Shown one piece after another: positions 29,416 through 40,914 of a stretch of 64,000 bases of DNA. Made by a program: the position numbers and the translations under genes. Under the pieces are notes generated by a model. That model was not told the DNA's origin and searched no databases. It saw nothing but the letters and a program-made list of their open reading frames with translations. The stretch covers positions 744,001 through 808,000 of the forward strand of contig NZ_CP007509.1 of assembly GCF_000661915.1 (NCBI RefSeq), in the 5' to 3' direction. Numbering within the stretch: the stretch's first letter is position 1; every line of letters starts with the position of its first letter. This DNA comes from Stutzerimonas decontaminans. GTDB lineage: Bacteria > Pseudomonadota > Gammaproteobacteria > Pseudomonadales > Pseudomonadaceae.

Positions 29416-30858
29416 ATGAGCGAACAGCACGACAATCCCGAACCGATTCCCTACAACTACCAGGTGGTGCGCCAGTTCACCCTGATGACGCTGGTCTGGG
29501 GTGTGCTCGGCATGGGCCTCGGGGTGTTCATCGCCGCTCAGCTGGTGTGGCCGCAGCTGAACTTCGACCTGCCCTGGACCAGCTTCGGCCGGCTGCGGCC
29601 GATCCACACCAATCTGGTGATCTTCGCCTTCGGTGGCGGCGCGCTGTTCGCCTCGTCCTTCTACATCGTCCAGCGCACCAGCCATGCCCGGCTGATTTCC
29701 GATCGGCTGGCGGCACTGGTGTTCTGGGGCTGGCAGGCAGCCTGTGTGGCAATGCCGATCAGCTACGCGCTGGGCTACACCACGTCCAAGGAATACGCCG
29801 AGATGGAGTGGCCGATCGCACTCTGGGTGACGCTGATCTGGGTGCTCTACGCCTATCTGTTCTTCGGCACCATCGCCCGCCGGCGCAACCGCCACATCTA
29901 CGTCGGCAACTGGTTCTTTGGCGCCTTCATCATCGTCACCGGCATGGTGCACATCATCAACCACGCGCTGGTGCCGGTAAGCCTGCTCAAGTCCTATTCG
30001 ATGTATTCGGGGGCCACCGATGCAATGGTGCAGTGGTGGTACGGGCACAGCGTGGTGGGCTTCATCCTTTCGGTCGGCTTCCTCGGGATGATGTACTACT
30101 TCGTGCCCAAGCAGGCCGGGCGGCCGATCTACTCGTACCGCCTGTCCATCGTGCACTTCTGGGCGATCATCTCGATCTACATCTGGGCCGGCCCGCATCA
30201 CCTGCACTACACCGCGCTGCCGGACTGGGCACAGAGTCTCGGCATGGTGATGTCGATCATCCTCCTGGCGCCGAGCTGGGGCGGCATGATCAACGGCATG
30301 ATGACCCTTTCCGGTGCCTGGCATAAGTTGCGCACCGACCCGATCCTGCGCTTCCTGGTGGTTTCGCTGGCGTTCTACGGTATGTCGACCTTCGAAGGCC
30401 CGATGATGGCGATAAAGACGGTCAACGCCCTGTCGCACTACACCGACTGGACCATCGGCCACGTACACGCCGGGGCGCTGGGCTGGGTGGCGATGATCTC
30501 CATCGGCTCGCTGTACCACCTGATCCCGCGGCTCTGGGGGCGCGAGCAGATGCACAGCATCGGCCTGATCAACGCGCACTTCTGGCTGGCCACCATCGGC
30601 ACCGTGCTCTACATCGCCTCGATGTGGGTCAACGGCATCACCCAGGGGCTGATGTGGCGGGCGATCAACGAAGACGGCACGCTGACCTACTCGTTCGTCG
30701 AGGCGCTGGAAGCCAGCCATCCCGGCTACATCGTGCGCATGGCCGGCGGCGCCATCTTCGCCAGCGGCATGCTGCTGATGGCGCTGAACACCTGGCTGAC
30801 CGTGCGCACCCGCCGCGACGAGCGGATGCCGCAGGCAGCGCGGTTGCTGGCCAGCTGA
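29416..30858 (+). CDS. Orphan cbb3-type cytochrome c oxidase subunit I (CcoN-like)
   Basis: A 480-residue, twelve-helix heme-copper oxidase subunit I. CuB and heme ligands are all present: His64, His211, His261, His262, His349 and His351, with the cross-link tyrosine at 255 in [10 protein letters not shown]. No ccoO, ccoQ or ccoP follows, so it probably pairs with subunits encoded elsewhere, as orphan CcoN proteins of P. aeruginosa do. ATG 29416 was chosen because the N-terminus then matches CcoN; the frame extends upstream to 29293. The 263 bases upstream are AT-richer but lack a clean FNR box. Confidence 0.9.
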   Translation: MSEQHDNPEPIPYNYQVVRQFTLMTLVWGVLGMGLGVFIAAQLVWPQLNFDLPWTSFGRLRPIHTNLVIFAFGGGALFASSFYIVQRTSHARLISDRLAALVFWGWQAACVAMPISYALGYTTSKEYAEMEWPIALWVTLIWVLYAYLFFGTIARRRNRHIYVGNWFFGAFIIVTGMVHIINHALVPVSLLKSYSMYSGATDAMVQWWYGHSVVGFILSVGFLGMMYYFVPKQAGRPIYSYRLSIVHFWAIISIYIWAGPHHLHYTALPDWAQSLGMVMSIILLAPSWGGMINGMMTLSGAWHKLRTDPILRFLVVSLAFYGMSTFEGPMMAIKTVNALSHYTDWTIGHVHAGALGWVAMISIGSLYHLIPRLWGREQMHSIGLINAHFWLATIGTVLYIASMWVNGITQGLMWRAINEDGTLTYSFVEALEASHPGYIVRMAGGAIFASGMLLMALNTWLTVRTRRDERMPQAARLLAS

Positions 30859-30953
30859 ACGCCGCGCCAGGTTTTCCGCTCATACGGGTCCATGGACGGA
30901 CTTCCTCACCCGCCCATCGGACGGCAGCTTCGCTTTCGACACAAGCAGGACCA

Positions 30954-32093
30954 ATGCACGACTCTCTCGCCCTCTGGATTCGCTCGTTTCTTCCCGTCCC
31001 GTTGAATGCTTCGCCGAAGGAGTGGCTGCGCGCCGCCCTCGGTGTCGCCATCGTCATGCCGCTGGTGTTCTGCAGTGGCTATCTGCTGGTCGGCAGTTCG
31101 CTGACCCTGCAGATCATGGGGCCAGCCGGCGCCTCGGCGGTGCTGGTCTTCGTCGCCTCGTCCAGCCCGTTCGCCCAGCCGTGGGCGGTGCTGGTTGGCA
31201 ACCTGCTGGCGGCGCTGATAGGCATCGCTCTGGGCATGAGCGGCCTGCCCAGCGTCGCCTCGCTGGCTCTGGCGGCGTGCCTGTCGCTGCTCTGCCTGTT
31301 CTACCTGCGCTGCCTGCATCCGCCGAGCATCGCGCTGGCGCTGGTGGCGGCGGTCGGCAGCCCGGAATTGCATCAGCTGGGCTTCATGCTGATCGGGCCG
31401 GTGCTGTTCTATTCGGCACTCCTGGTGGCGGTCGCGCTGGTCTACAACAACCTGACCGGGCATCCCTATCCGAAGCCGCGGCTGAGCCGCGAGAACAGCC
31501 ATCACACCCGCGACCTGCCGCCGGGTGAGCGCATGAGCTTCACCCATGACGACGTGGATCGCGCACTGCAGGAGTTTGGCGAGTATGTCGACGTCACCCG
31601 TGACGACCTGGAACGCTTGATCAAGCAGACCGAGAAGCACGCACTGCGCCGCAGCATGGGCGAGATCACTGCGGCTCACGTGATGTCGCGCGACCTGTAC
31701 TGGCACACGCCGGATACCTTCATCGAGCAGGCCTGGCAGACCCTGCAGGTGCACCGGCTGCGCTCGCTGCCAGTGGTGCAGGGCGACGACCATCGGCTGG
31801 TCGGTATCGTCACCCAGGTGGATCTGCTCAAGCACTTCCACCCGCGCCCGGGGCGGCTCAGTTTCGGTCAGCTGAACTTCCTGCGCGGCATCAAGCTGCG
31901 CGCGATCATGAGTTCGCCGGTAGTCTCGGTGACGGCCGATACGCACATGGTCGAGCTGGTGTATCTGCTCTCGGATCGCGGCCTGCACTGTCTGCCGGTG
32001 GTCGATGCGCAGCAGCGGCTGGTGGGCATGATCACCCAGACCGACCTGATCGCCGCGCTCTATCGCAACTGGCTCAAGCAACTGCCGGACTGA
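30954..32093 (+). CDS. HPP-family membrane protein with two CBS domains
   Basis: A 379-residue protein. The N-terminal HPP domain has four to five membrane helices (about 25-165) with the name-giving motif CLHPPSIALAL at 120-130. A cytoplasmic linker leads to two CBS domains at about 240-300 and 315-375 (VMSRDLYWHTPDTFIEQAW; IMSSPVVSVTADTHMVEL). Plant and cyanobacterial HPP proteins have been linked to nitrite transport, and CBS pairs often bind adenine nucleotides. Location between an orphan oxidase and nitrite reductase genes makes gated nitrite or NO-related transport an attractive but unproven role. It is preceded by CAGGA. Confidence 0.85.
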   Translation: MHDSLALWIRSFLPVPLNASPKEWLRAALGVAIVMPLVFCSGYLLVGSSLTLQIMGPAGASAVLVFVASSSPFAQPWAVLVGNLLAALIGIALGMSGLPSVASLALAACLSLLCLFYLRCLHPPSIALALVAAVGSPELHQLGFMLIGPVLFYSALLVAVALVYNNLTGHPYPKPRLSRENSHHTRDLPPGERMSFTHDDVDRALQEFGEYVDVTRDDLERLIKQTEKHALRRSMGEITAAHVMSRDLYWHTPDTFIEQAWQTLQVHRLRSLPVVQGDDHRLVGIVTQVDLLKHFHPRPGRLSFGQLNFLRGIKLRAIMSSPVVSVTADTHMVELVYLLSDRGLHCLPVVDAQQRLVGMITQTDLIAALYRNWLKQLPD

Positions 32094-32118
32094 GTGGTGC
32101 CGTTTCAGGCCGCGGCAT

Positions 32119-32979
32119 TCATATCTCGTAGTACCAGCGCGACCAGTCGTAATCATCGAGGGCGACCTCCCGCAGCAGCTCGATGGCCCTGATCAGTGCA
32201 GGCGACTCACTGGCGCGGGCGTGCACCAGATAGATCGGGTAGGAAAACTCCGGGGCCTGCTCCACTCGTTTGAGAATGCCCTCGTCCAGATAGCGCTGAA
32301 CCACGCGGGTGCGGAAGTAGCCGCGTCCACCACATTGCACCAGGTATTGCAGCGCCAGCGGGCCGAGGCTGAAGGACAGCGCGGCACGAGTGCATTCGGG
32401 CAACGCCTGGTTGTGCTGCTTGCGAAAGGCCGGGCCCCAATCCACGTATAGGTAAGGCGCAGGATTCTGCGTCTGCACCACCTGAATCAGCTTTTCTTCC
32501 AGCAGCTGCTCGACCTGCAGCCCAGGCCAATACTCCGGTTGGTGCACCAGCGCGGCGTCGAGTACGCCGAGGTCGAGCTTCTTCTGCAGCTCTTCACCGC
32601 TGGCAACCTCCAGCCGCACGGCATGGCTGGGCAGGCTCTGACGCAGGCGCTGGACCCAGGCCAGCATCAGCGGATTGCACAGGCTGACCTCGGAGCCGAG
32701 GGTCAGCAGCTTGCCGCCACCCTGCGACAGCGGCAGGTCGCGCCGCGCGGCTTCCCAGGTCTGCACCAGCTGGTTGGCATAGGCGACGAAGCGTTCGCCA
32801 TCATCGGTCAGCCGCGCCCCGGCGCGATTGCGTACGAACAGCCGGCAGCCGAGCTGACTTTCCAGGTTGTGCACCCGCGCGGTCACGGCAGTCTGGGTGA
32901 TATGCAGACGTTCGGCGGTGGCGATGAAACTGCCGCTGCGAATGATCTCGAGGAATGTGCGGGCGAGATCGATGTCCAT
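32119..32979 (-). CDS. LysR-family transcriptional regulator
   Basis: A 286-residue regulator with an N-terminal winged helix (SFIATAERLHITQTAVTARVHNLE, residues 17-40) and a co-inducer domain from about 90. It converges on the HPP-CBS gene and starts about 100 bases after the end of nirN on the same strand. Its target is not evident: LysR regulators normally control divergent neighbours, but none is divergent here. No effector can be deduced. Confidence 0.88.
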   Translation of the reverse strand: MDIDLARTFLEIIRSGSFIATAERLHITQTAVTARVHNLESQLGCRLFVRNRAGARLTDDGERFVAYANQLVQTWEAARRDLPLSQGGGKLLTLGSEVSLCNPLMLAWVQRLRQSLPSHAVRLEVASGEELQKKLDLGVLDAALVHQPEYWPGLQVEQLLEEKLIQVVQTQNPAPYLYVDWGPAFRKQHNQALPECTRAALSFSLGPLALQYLVQCGGRGYFRTRVVQRYLDEGILKRVEQAPEFSYPIYLVHARASESPALIRAIELLREVALDDYDWSRWYYEI

Positions 32980-33077
32980 GGTCGGCCTTCAGTGCAATAA
33001 AAGTGATGGGACCATGGATTGTATTGGCTCGCGGCTGATAGGTCGCCCGCCGATCTCGCCGGGCGACACTGGCAGAG

Positions 33078-34601
33078 CTAGTGTGAGGTGCCTTCGGCGA
33101 ACTCGATCTTGTTGCCGACGTTGTACTTGCCGGAGGGCTTGTTCATCGGGATACGTTTGACCTCCTCCAGCGTCTTGGCGTCGTAGACGAGCAGGGCGCC
33201 GTCGGTGTCCCAGACGCTGAGCAGGGCGTAGCGACCGTCGTTGGTGAACTCGACGTGGGCGGCGTTCTTGCCCGGCATCGGCCGCAGGGTGTGGGCGACT
33301 TCCAGGGTCTGCTTGTCGATCAGGTGCACGGCGTCGTTGTTCGGGCCGAAGAACACGTCGGTCCAGGCGTAGGGCGAGCTGGCCTGGCTGCGCATGAAGA
33401 AGCCCGGACCTTCGGTGGGAATCTCCTTGATCAGCTTCCAGGTTTCCAGATCCAGCACCGAGATCAGCCCCTTGCTGACGTTAGGCGTGGCGAACACCCA
33501 CTTGCCGTCGCGCTTCCAGTAAATGCCCGAGCCCAGGTGCGGCATGCCCGGCAGCGGAATGTCTGTGACTGCCTCGCCGGTGTCCAGATCGATCACCTGG
33601 CCGCCGTGGGCCTTGCGTGAAGTGGCCAGCAGGTGGCGGTAGTCGGGGGTGAAGGAGAAGTCGTCGAGATAGTCGGCTGCCTTGATCCGTCGTGGTTCGA
33701 AGGTCGGCTCGCCAGCATAGGAGAGCTCCCAGGCTTCCTGCACGTCTTTCAGGGCGACCACGAAGCTGTCGCGTGGCGGTGCGGTGTACACGGCGCTGAC
33801 CCGGGACGGCGTGCCGTCCTGGCCGACCGCGGGGATGTGCTTGACCAGCGACAGGTCGCGGGCATCGAGCAAAACCAGATTGCCCGGCAGGTAGTTGCCC
33901 ACCAGCACCCAGCGGCCATCGTTGCTGACCGCCAGGTTGCGCGTGTTCAGCCCGGCGCGGACCTCGGCGATCATGCTCAGGTTGTGCAGGTCGTAGACGC
34001 TGACCCAGCCGTCGCGGGAGGCGAAGTAGACGAAGCGGCCATCCGGCGAGAACTTCGGCCCGCCATGCAGGGCGAAGTGCGACTGGAAGTTCGCCAGCTC
34101 CTCGAAACGATCGCCGTCCAGCACCCGGACGTGGTGATTGCCAGCCTCGACCACCACGAACAGGTTGAGCGGGTCGGCGCCGTGCTGCGGGGTCGTCGGC
34201 AGCGTGGCGACATCGGTGAGAATGCGATGGCTGGCGCGGATGTCGGCGTCGCTCCAGGTCGGTGGCACGGCAGAGGGCTGATACAGGTAATCGACCAGGC
34301 CGGTGATCTGCGCGTCGTCCAGCACGTGGGAGTAGGCGGCCATCTGGCTCGCCGGACGGCCGTCACGAATCACCGCATGGGCTTCGGTCGGCTTGATGCG
34401 GCTGAGGCTTTCCGGCAACAGCGCCGGGCCGGCGCCGCCGAGACGATTGACGCCGTGGCAGCTCTGGCAGTGTTGTTCGTACAGCGCCTGACTGTCGGCT
34501 GGCTGGGTTGCCGCGGCAGCCCGCGGAATGGCCAGGTCGAGGGCGACGAAGGTGGCTGCAGGCAGCGCGGCGGCCAGCAGCAGGGCGGGTATCAGTTGCA
34601 T
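33078..34601 (-). CDS. nirN: Heme d1 biosynthesis dehydrogenase NirN
   Basis: A 507-residue periplasmic cytochrome resembling NirS. It has a signal peptide, a c-type heme motif CQSCH at residues 45-49 and an eight-bladed d1-binding propeller. NirN oxidises dihydro-heme d1 in the last step of cofactor synthesis. The start overlaps the nirE end by ten bases. It is the last gene of nirJ-nirE-nirN. Confidence 0.92.
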   Translation of the reverse strand: MQLIPALLLAAALPAATFVALDLAIPRAAAATQPADSQALYEQHCQSCHGVNRLGGAGPALLPESLSRIKPTEAHAVIRDGRPASQMAAYSHVLDDAQITGLVDYLYQPSAVPPTWSDADIRASHRILTDVATLPTTPQHGADPLNLFVVVEAGNHHVRVLDGDRFEELANFQSHFALHGGPKFSPDGRFVYFASRDGWVSVYDLHNLSMIAEVRAGLNTRNLAVSNDGRWVLVGNYLPGNLVLLDARDLSLVKHIPAVGQDGTPSRVSAVYTAPPRDSFVVALKDVQEAWELSYAGEPTFEPRRIKAADYLDDFSFTPDYRHLLATSRKAHGGQVIDLDTGEAVTDIPLPGMPHLGSGIYWKRDGKWVFATPNVSKGLISVLDLETWKLIKEIPTEGPGFFMRSQASSPYAWTDVFFGPNNDAVHLIDKQTLEVAHTLRPMPGKNAAHVEFTNDGRYALLSVWDTDGALLVYDAKTLEEVKRIPMNKPSGKYNVGNKIEFAEGTSH

Positions 34602-35428
34602 AAGGCCTCCGATTGCGGGACTGGGTCACCGTGCAGCCGCGCTGGGTGTTGGACCTGGCGCTCGGCGAACAGGCCGACCACCCGACCGATCACAGTCAGG
34701 GTCGGCGGCGTAAGGTGCTGCTCGTCGGCCATGCTCGGCAGCTGGCGCAGCGTGCAGCGCACCACCTGCTGGTTCTCCCGGGTGCCATTGCCGATCAGCG
34801 CGGCGGGCGTGTCCACCGGCAGGCCGGCGGAAATCAGGTTGCGCGAGATCTCGCCGAGGCTGGCCAGGCCCATGTAGAACACCAGCGTCTGCCCGCCCTG
34901 CGCCAGGGCGTCCCAGGGCAGATGCAACTCGCCGTTGGTCTGCAGGTGGCCGGTGATGAACTGGCAGGAATGCGCCAGGTCGCGGTGAGTCAGTGGAATC
35001 CCGGCATAGGCGCTGCAGCCGGCCGCGGCGGTGATGCCCGGCACCACCTGGCAGTCGATACCGCGCTGCAGAAGGAATTCTAGTTCCTCGGCACCGCGGC
35101 CGAAGATGAACGGGTCGCCGCCCTTGAGCCGCACCACGCGCTTGTTCTGCAGGGCCAGGTCGGCCAGCAGCTGGTTGATCTCCGGCTGCGGCAGGCTGTG
35201 GTAACCGCTGGTCTTGCCGACGTAGTGGCGGCTGCAATCGGCCGGCAGCAGCGCCATCAACCCGTCGCTGACCAGGCGGTCGTAGACCACCGCGTCGGCC
35301 TGCTGCAGCAGGCTCCAGGCACGCAGGGTGAGCAGGCCGGGGTCGCCCGGGCCGGCGCCGACCAGAGCGACTTCGCCCGGGGCGAACGCGGCGCTCAGCG
35401 AGGCGGGAAATGTGAGTGGCTGGTCCAT
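34592..35428 (-). CDS. nirE: Uroporphyrinogen-III C-methyltransferase NirE
   Basis: A 278-residue SAM-dependent enzyme making precorrin-2 from uroporphyrinogen III, the entry step to heme d1. Signatures are [36 protein letters not shown] and [21 protein letters not shown] (split by normal family spacing). ATG 35428 has AGGAG upstream and gives the known family length; the open frame extends to 35509. It lies between nirJ and nirN. Confidence 0.95.
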   Translation of the reverse strand: MDQPLTFPASLSAAFAPGEVALVGAGPGDPGLLTLRAWSLLQQADAVVYDRLVSDGLMALLPADCSRHYVGKTSGYHSLPQPEINQLLADLALQNKRVVRLKGGDPFIFGRGAEELEFLLQRGIDCQVVPGITAAAGCSAYAGIPLTHRDLAHSCQFITGHLQTNGELHLPWDALAQGGQTLVFYMGLASLGEISRNLISAGLPVDTPAALIGNGTRENQQVVRCTLRQLPSMADEQHLTPPTLTVIGRVVGLFAERQVQHPARLHGDPVPQSEALCN

Positions 35429-35498
35429 GCGGTGCTCCTGAATTCTCATCGGGCTTACGGAGTGCGTTGCTGCGGCGCTTTGTCGGCCGCTCGATCGG

Positions 35499-36680
35499 TC
35501 AGATGGCAATGCTGGGAATGCGCTCGGCTGTGGGGCGGCCGATCTCCTCGTCGGAGAGGTAGCAGCCCGGGTCTTCGGCCCAGAGATCGCCCTGCGCCCA
35601 GGCGCGGGTGCGGGTGTTGCCGTTGCAGATCGCCAGCCAGCGGCAGTCGGCGCAGCGACCGCCGACCGCGCGCGGATGCTGGCGCAGCTCCTGCAGCAGC
35701 GGCGCCGGCTCGTTCAGCCAGATGTCGCTGAAGCGCTGGCGGCGCACGTTGCCAACGGTGTGCTGCCACCAGTAGGTGTCTGGGTGCACGTCGCCGATGT
35801 TGTCGATGTTGGCGATGCCGCTGCCGGAGGCGTTGCCGCCCCAGGCGCGCAGCATGCCTTCCAGGCGCTCGCGATGTTCCGGCAAACGTTCCTCGACCCA
35901 CTGCAGCAGCAGGACCGCATCGGCGTCGTTGTTGCCGCTGACGAAATCGGTCTCGCGGCCGTGCTGGACGTCGTCCCAGGCCTGCTCGAAGAGCTGACGC
36001 ATGGCGTCGCGGGTCATCTGGTGATGGGCGTCGGCCTTGCTGCTGCGCTTGCCGCGGCCGCTGTAGTTGAGGTGCGAGAGGTAGAACTTCTGCACATCGT
36101 GTTCGCGCATCAGCGCCAGCAACGCCGGCAGCTGCGGGTAGTTGTTCTGCGTCAGGGTGGTGCGCAGGCCGACTCGGATGTCGCGCTGGCGGCACAGGTC
36201 GATGGCATGCATGGACGCGGCGAAGCTGCCCTTGAGCTGGCGCCATTCGTCATGCACCGCCTCCAGGCCGTCGATGCTGATGCCGACGTAGTCGAACTGC
36301 GCGGCGGCGATACGCTCGATGTTGTTCTCGTCGATCAGCGTGCCGTTGGTCGACAGCGCAACGAAGAAACCCTTGTCCCGGGCGTAATCGGCGAGCTGGA
36401 AGATGTCGCCCCGCAGCAGCGGCTCGCCGCCGGAGAGGATCAGCACGCGTACACCGGCCTCGTGCAGGTCGTCGATCACCTTCAGCGCCTCGGCGGTATC
36501 CAGTTCGTCGCGGAACTCGCTGTCGGCGGAGGTCGCGTAACAGTGCTTGCAGGTCAGGTTGCAGCGCCTGAGCAGGTTCCAGATCACCACGGGTGGGCGC
36601 TTGCCGCTGGCGCTGCGGGCACCGAGCACCTTGGTGGCCGGTTGGGCCAGGGCGCGCAGGTAATGGCTGATTCTCAACAT
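35499..36680 (-). CDS. nirJ: Radical SAM heme d1 biosynthesis protein NirJ
   Basis: A 393-residue radical SAM enzyme with the cluster motif CNLTCKHC (Cys40, 44, 47) and a C-terminal auxiliary-cluster segment [13 protein letters not shown]. NirJ removes two propionate side chains of didecarboxysiroheme during d1 synthesis. It heads nirJ-nirE-nirN; a DNR-like box lies about 100 bases upstream at 36777. Confidence 0.95.
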   Translation of the reverse strand: MLRISHYLRALAQPATKVLGARSASGKRPPVVIWNLLRRCNLTCKHCYATSADSEFRDELDTAEALKVIDDLHEAGVRVLILSGGEPLLRGDIFQLADYARDKGFFVALSTNGTLIDENNIERIAAAQFDYVGISIDGLEAVHDEWRQLKGSFAASMHAIDLCRQRDIRVGLRTTLTQNNYPQLPALLALMREHDVQKFYLSHLNYSGRGKRSSKADAHHQMTRDAMRQLFEQAWDDVQHGRETDFVSGNNDADAVLLLQWVEERLPEHRERLEGMLRAWGGNASGSGIANIDNIGDVHPDTYWWQHTVGNVRRQRFSDIWLNEPAPLLQELRQHPRAVGGRCADCRWLAICNGNTRTRAWAQGDLWAEDPGCYLSDEEIGRPTAERIPSIAI

Positions 36681-36776
36681 GGGGCGGCTCCGCTTCGGCA
36701 GCGTGTTTCGCAGGGCATGCCGTGGTGGCCGCCCGTTCCTTGAGCAGCAGGATCAACGAGCGGGGTAGGGCTGGCC

Positions 36777-36790
36777 TTGATCGGAAACAA
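36777..36790. promoter_or_regulatory. Variant FNR/DNR box upstream of nirJ
   Basis: Read on the minus strand it is TTGTTTCCGATCAA, matching TTGAT-N4-ATCAA except for one base. It lies 97 bases before the nirJ start and after norF, so it could give nirJEN its own anaerobic promoter. Confidence 0.6.
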
Positions 36791-36849
36791 TAAAAGTCGC
36801 GGGGCGTGGCTGACCGCATCGTCAGCTTCTTGCGGCGGTGTACCGTTGG

Positions 36850-37098
36850 TCAGAGCAGGGTCAGCAGCACGCCGAGCACCAGTACCAGCGGCCAGGCGAG
36901 CAGCAGCAGACGCCACGCCCGCGGAGCGTGGCGCAGCTCCATGAAGCCGTCGGTGATCAGCCAGGCCTTGCCGAACGCCGTGAGCAGAACGGCTCCGGTC
37001 AACGCCAGTGTGGCGCCGGCATTGCCCAGCAGCACGGTGGACACCGACAGCAGTGCCAGGCCGAGCCAGCAGGCCACCAGAATCTTCGAAGCAGACAT
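36850..37098 (-). CDS. norF: Small membrane protein NorF/NirP
   Basis: An 82-residue protein with three predicted helices (ILVACWLGLALLSVSTVLL; LALTGAVLLTAFGKAWLI; RLLLLAWPLVLVLGVLL), resembling cytochrome c oxidase subunit IV-like NorF (called NirP in P. aeruginosa). It starts three bases after norE. It supports NO reductase function by an unknown mechanism. Confidence 0.87.
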   Translation of the reverse strand: MSASKILVACWLGLALLSVSTVLLGNAGATLALTGAVLLTAFGKAWLITDGFMELRHAPRAWRLLLLAWPLVLVLGVLLTLL

Positions 37099-37101
37099 GA
37101 C

Positions 37102-37689
37102 TTACCTCAGCACGTAGACCAGCGGGAACAGCAGCACCCAGACCATATCCACCATGTGCCAGTAGAGCACTCCGGACTCCAGGCCGCTGTGCTCGTCCGG
37201 CCCGTAGGCGCCGCGGCGGCAGCGCATGGCCAGCCATCCGAGAATCACCATGCCCAGCAGCACATGCAGGAAGTGAAAGCCCGTCAGAATCCAGTACAGG
37301 GTGAAGAAGGTGTTGTGTTCCATGCCCAGGCCGAGCCCGGCCAGGTGGCTGTACTCGTTGAGCTTGAGCACCACGTAGACGCAGGACGAGCCCAGCGCGG
37401 CGAGCAGCAACAGCGTCGCGCGCCCGGACCGGGCCTCGCGCACCTGTTCCACCGCCAGGGCGGCGAACAGGCCTGAGGTCAGTAGGCTCAGGGTCAGCGC
37501 CAGGCCGATGGAGCTGTCCAGCGCCGCGCGGCTCTCGCTGAACAGCTGCGGATTGAGCATCTGCGTGGCGGCGAACGCCAGGATCAGAATGGCGAAGACT
37601 GTCAGCTCGGCGAGGATGAAGAACCACATCGCCAAGTCACCCGGCAGGCGCCGGGACCGTTGGCTGGTGGCTTCAAGCGAAGTGGACAT
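37102..37689 (-). CDS. norE: Cytochrome oxidase subunit III-like NorE/NirO
   Basis: A 195-residue protein with five predicted helices and the subunit III-like motifs WFFILAELTVFAI and FFTLYWILTGFHFLHVLLG. It is called NirO in P. aeruginosa. It is not needed as a core NorCB subunit but promotes NO reductase activity in other denitrifiers. I used ATG 37689; an ATG at 37698 is also possible. It overlaps the end of nirQ by 17 bases. Confidence 0.88.
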   Translation of the reverse strand: MSTSLEATSQRSRRLPGDLAMWFFILAELTVFAILILAFAATQMLNPQLFSESRAALDSSIGLALTLSLLTSGLFAALAVEQVREARSGRATLLLLAALGSSCVYVVLKLNEYSHLAGLGLGMEHNTFFTLYWILTGFHFLHVLLGMVILGWLAMRCRRGAYGPDEHSGLESGVLYWHMVDMVWVLLFPLVYVLR

Positions 37690-38485
37690 CGACCACATCC
37701 ATCAGCGCGGCGACCGTCTGCGGGTCATCCGACAGCGGCTCGGCGAGGCAGGCCAGGCAGGCCTGCCGCGGCGTCATGCCGGAGCGGATCATCCGCGCGG
37801 TGAAGATCAGCAGGCGGGTCGAGGCGACTTCCTCCAGATCATGCTGCTCCAACCGGCGTAGCGCCTGGCCGAGCTTGACCACCTGGGCGGCGAGCTCGTC
37901 ATCCACCTGCGCCTCGTTGGCGACGATGCGCACCTCCTCGGCGGCCGGCGGGTAATCGAAGCGCATCGCCACGAAGCGCTGGCGGGTACTCGGCTTCATG
38001 CCTTTGAGCAGGTTCTGGTAACCGGGGTTGTAGGACACCACCAGCATGAAACCCGGCGGCGCCTTGAGCGCCTCGCCGGTGCGCTCGATGAACAGCTCGC
38101 GGCGGTCGTCGGCCAGCGGGTGCAGTACCACCGCGGTGTCCTGCCGCGCCTCGACCACCTCGTCCAGGTAGCAGATGCCGCCTTCGCGCACCGCTCGGGT
38201 CAGCGGGCCGTCCTGCCACCAGGTGCCCTGGGCGCCGATCAGGTGACGACCGACCAAATCGGCGGCGGAGAGGTCGTCATGGCAGGCCACTGTGTACAGC
38301 GGCAGGTTCAGCCGATGCGCCATGTGCTGCACGAAACGAGTCTTGCCGCAGCCGGTCGGGCCCTTGATCAGCACCGGCATGCCGTGCTGCCAGGCCTGCT
38401 GGAACAGTTGCTCCTCGTTGCCCAGCGGTTGGTAGAAGGGCGCGTCAGGCGTGCCGGCGGCAGTCGGGATTTCAATCGCATTCAC
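37673..38485 (-). CDS. nirQ: MoxR-type AAA+ ATPase NirQ
   Basis: A 270-residue AAA+ ATPase with Walker A KGPTGCGKT and Walker B GGICYLDEVVEA. With NorD it activates NO reductase, and it affects nitrite reductase, probably by metal insertion or remodelling. I chose GTG 38485, with GAGGT upstream; another GTG at 38500 would add five residues but lacks a ribosome site. It is divergent from nirS and has a DNR box about 90 bases upstream. Confidence 0.92.
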   Translation of the reverse strand: MNAIEIPTAAGTPDAPFYQPLGNEEQLFQQAWQHGMPVLIKGPTGCGKTRFVQHMAHRLNLPLYTVACHDDLSAADLVGRHLIGAQGTWWQDGPLTRAVREGGICYLDEVVEARQDTAVVLHPLADDRRELFIERTGEALKAPPGFMLVVSYNPGYQNLLKGMKPSTRQRFVAMRFDYPPAAEEVRIVANEAQVDDELAAQVVKLGQALRRLEQHDLEEVASTRLLIFTARMIRSGMTPRQACLACLAEPLSDDPQTVAALMDVVDVHFA

Positions 38486-38573
38486 AGGCAAGTACCTCAC
38501 GGCAGCAGTTGGTTATTTCCATCGCCACGCTACCGGCCCCACCGACCCCTCTCAAGCCATCCGCCGGCAAAGC

Positions 38574-38587
38574 TTGATTGCGATCAA
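38574..38587. promoter_or_regulatory. FNR/DNR box serving nirQ
   Basis: TTGATTGCGATCAA is a perfect dyad located 89 bases before the nirQ start in the 330-base nirQ-nirS intergenic region. The two boxes here are 113 bases apart, so each operon probably has its own. Confidence 0.85.
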
Positions 38588-38686
38588 GTCCCGCGCCTGA
38601 TGCCTGCCAATCGAAGCCGATTCCAGACGTTTCGGCCCATTGCGCCCGCGACAAGGCGTCACGCTGAGGGGGTGCCGGGGGCTCTC

Positions 38687-38700
38687 TTGATTGCCGTCAA
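38687..38700. promoter_or_regulatory. FNR/DNR box serving nirS
   Basis: TTGATTGCCGTCAA, one mismatch from the perfect dyad, 116 bases before the nirS ATG. It should be the DnrD target for the nitrite reductase operon. Confidence 0.83.
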
Positions 38701-38746
38701 GCGCTCAGCCACTTCCCCTCTCCTAGGATGCAATCGCACCAAATAA

Positions 38747-40525
<1,779 letters not shown>

Positions 40526-40533
40526 GTCCACCT

Positions 40534-40559
40534 GGGGGTGGGCCTCAAGATCCGCCCCC
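40534..40559 (+). other. Stem-loop between nirS and nirM
   Basis: GGGGGTGG and CCGCCCCC form an 8-base-pair stem (one G-U) around a ten-base loop. There is no U tract. It may protect the nirS 3' end or partly terminate, giving more nirS than downstream message. Confidence 0.5.
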
Positions 40560-40581
40560 GATTAGCCTTGAGGAAGTACTC

Positions 40582-40896
40582 ATGAAAAAAATTCTGCTCC
40601 CATTGCTCGCCCTGGGTGGCGCGCTGACCCTGCAGCCGGCTCTGGCTCAGGACGGTGAAGCGCTGTTCAAGAGCAAGCCCTGCGCGGCCTGCCATAGCGT
40701 CGACACCAAGATGGTTGGCCCGGCTCTGAAAGAAGTCGCCGCCAAGAACGCGGGCGTCGAAGGCGCCGCCGACACCCTGGCCCAGCACATCAAGAATGGC
40801 AGCCAAGGCGTTTGGGGTCCGATCCCGATGCCGCCAAACCCAGTCACCGAAGAGGAAGCCAAGACCCTCGCCGAGTGGGTTCTTAGCCTCAAGTAA
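40582..40896 (+). CDS. nirM: Cytochrome c551 NirM
   Basis: A 104-residue periplasmic monoheme cytochrome with a signal peptide ending PALA, heme motif CAACH (34-38) and the axial methionine in GPIPMPPNP. It donates electrons to NirS. It directly follows nirS, whereas in P. stutzeri ZoBell nirT and nirB lie between. Confidence 0.95.
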   Translation: MKKILLPLLALGGALTLQPALAQDGEALFKSKPCAACHSVDTKMVGPALKEVAAKNAGVEGAADTLAQHIKNGSQGVWGPIPMPPNPVTEEEAKTLAEWVLSLK

Positions 40897-40914
40897 GTCG
40901 CCCCGGAGGACGCC

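Noticed and set aside
29233..30720. Long 495-residue minus-strand ORF
   Set aside because: It is fully antisense to ccoN, with a composition of His, Gln and Asp expected from the reverse frame of a membrane protein.
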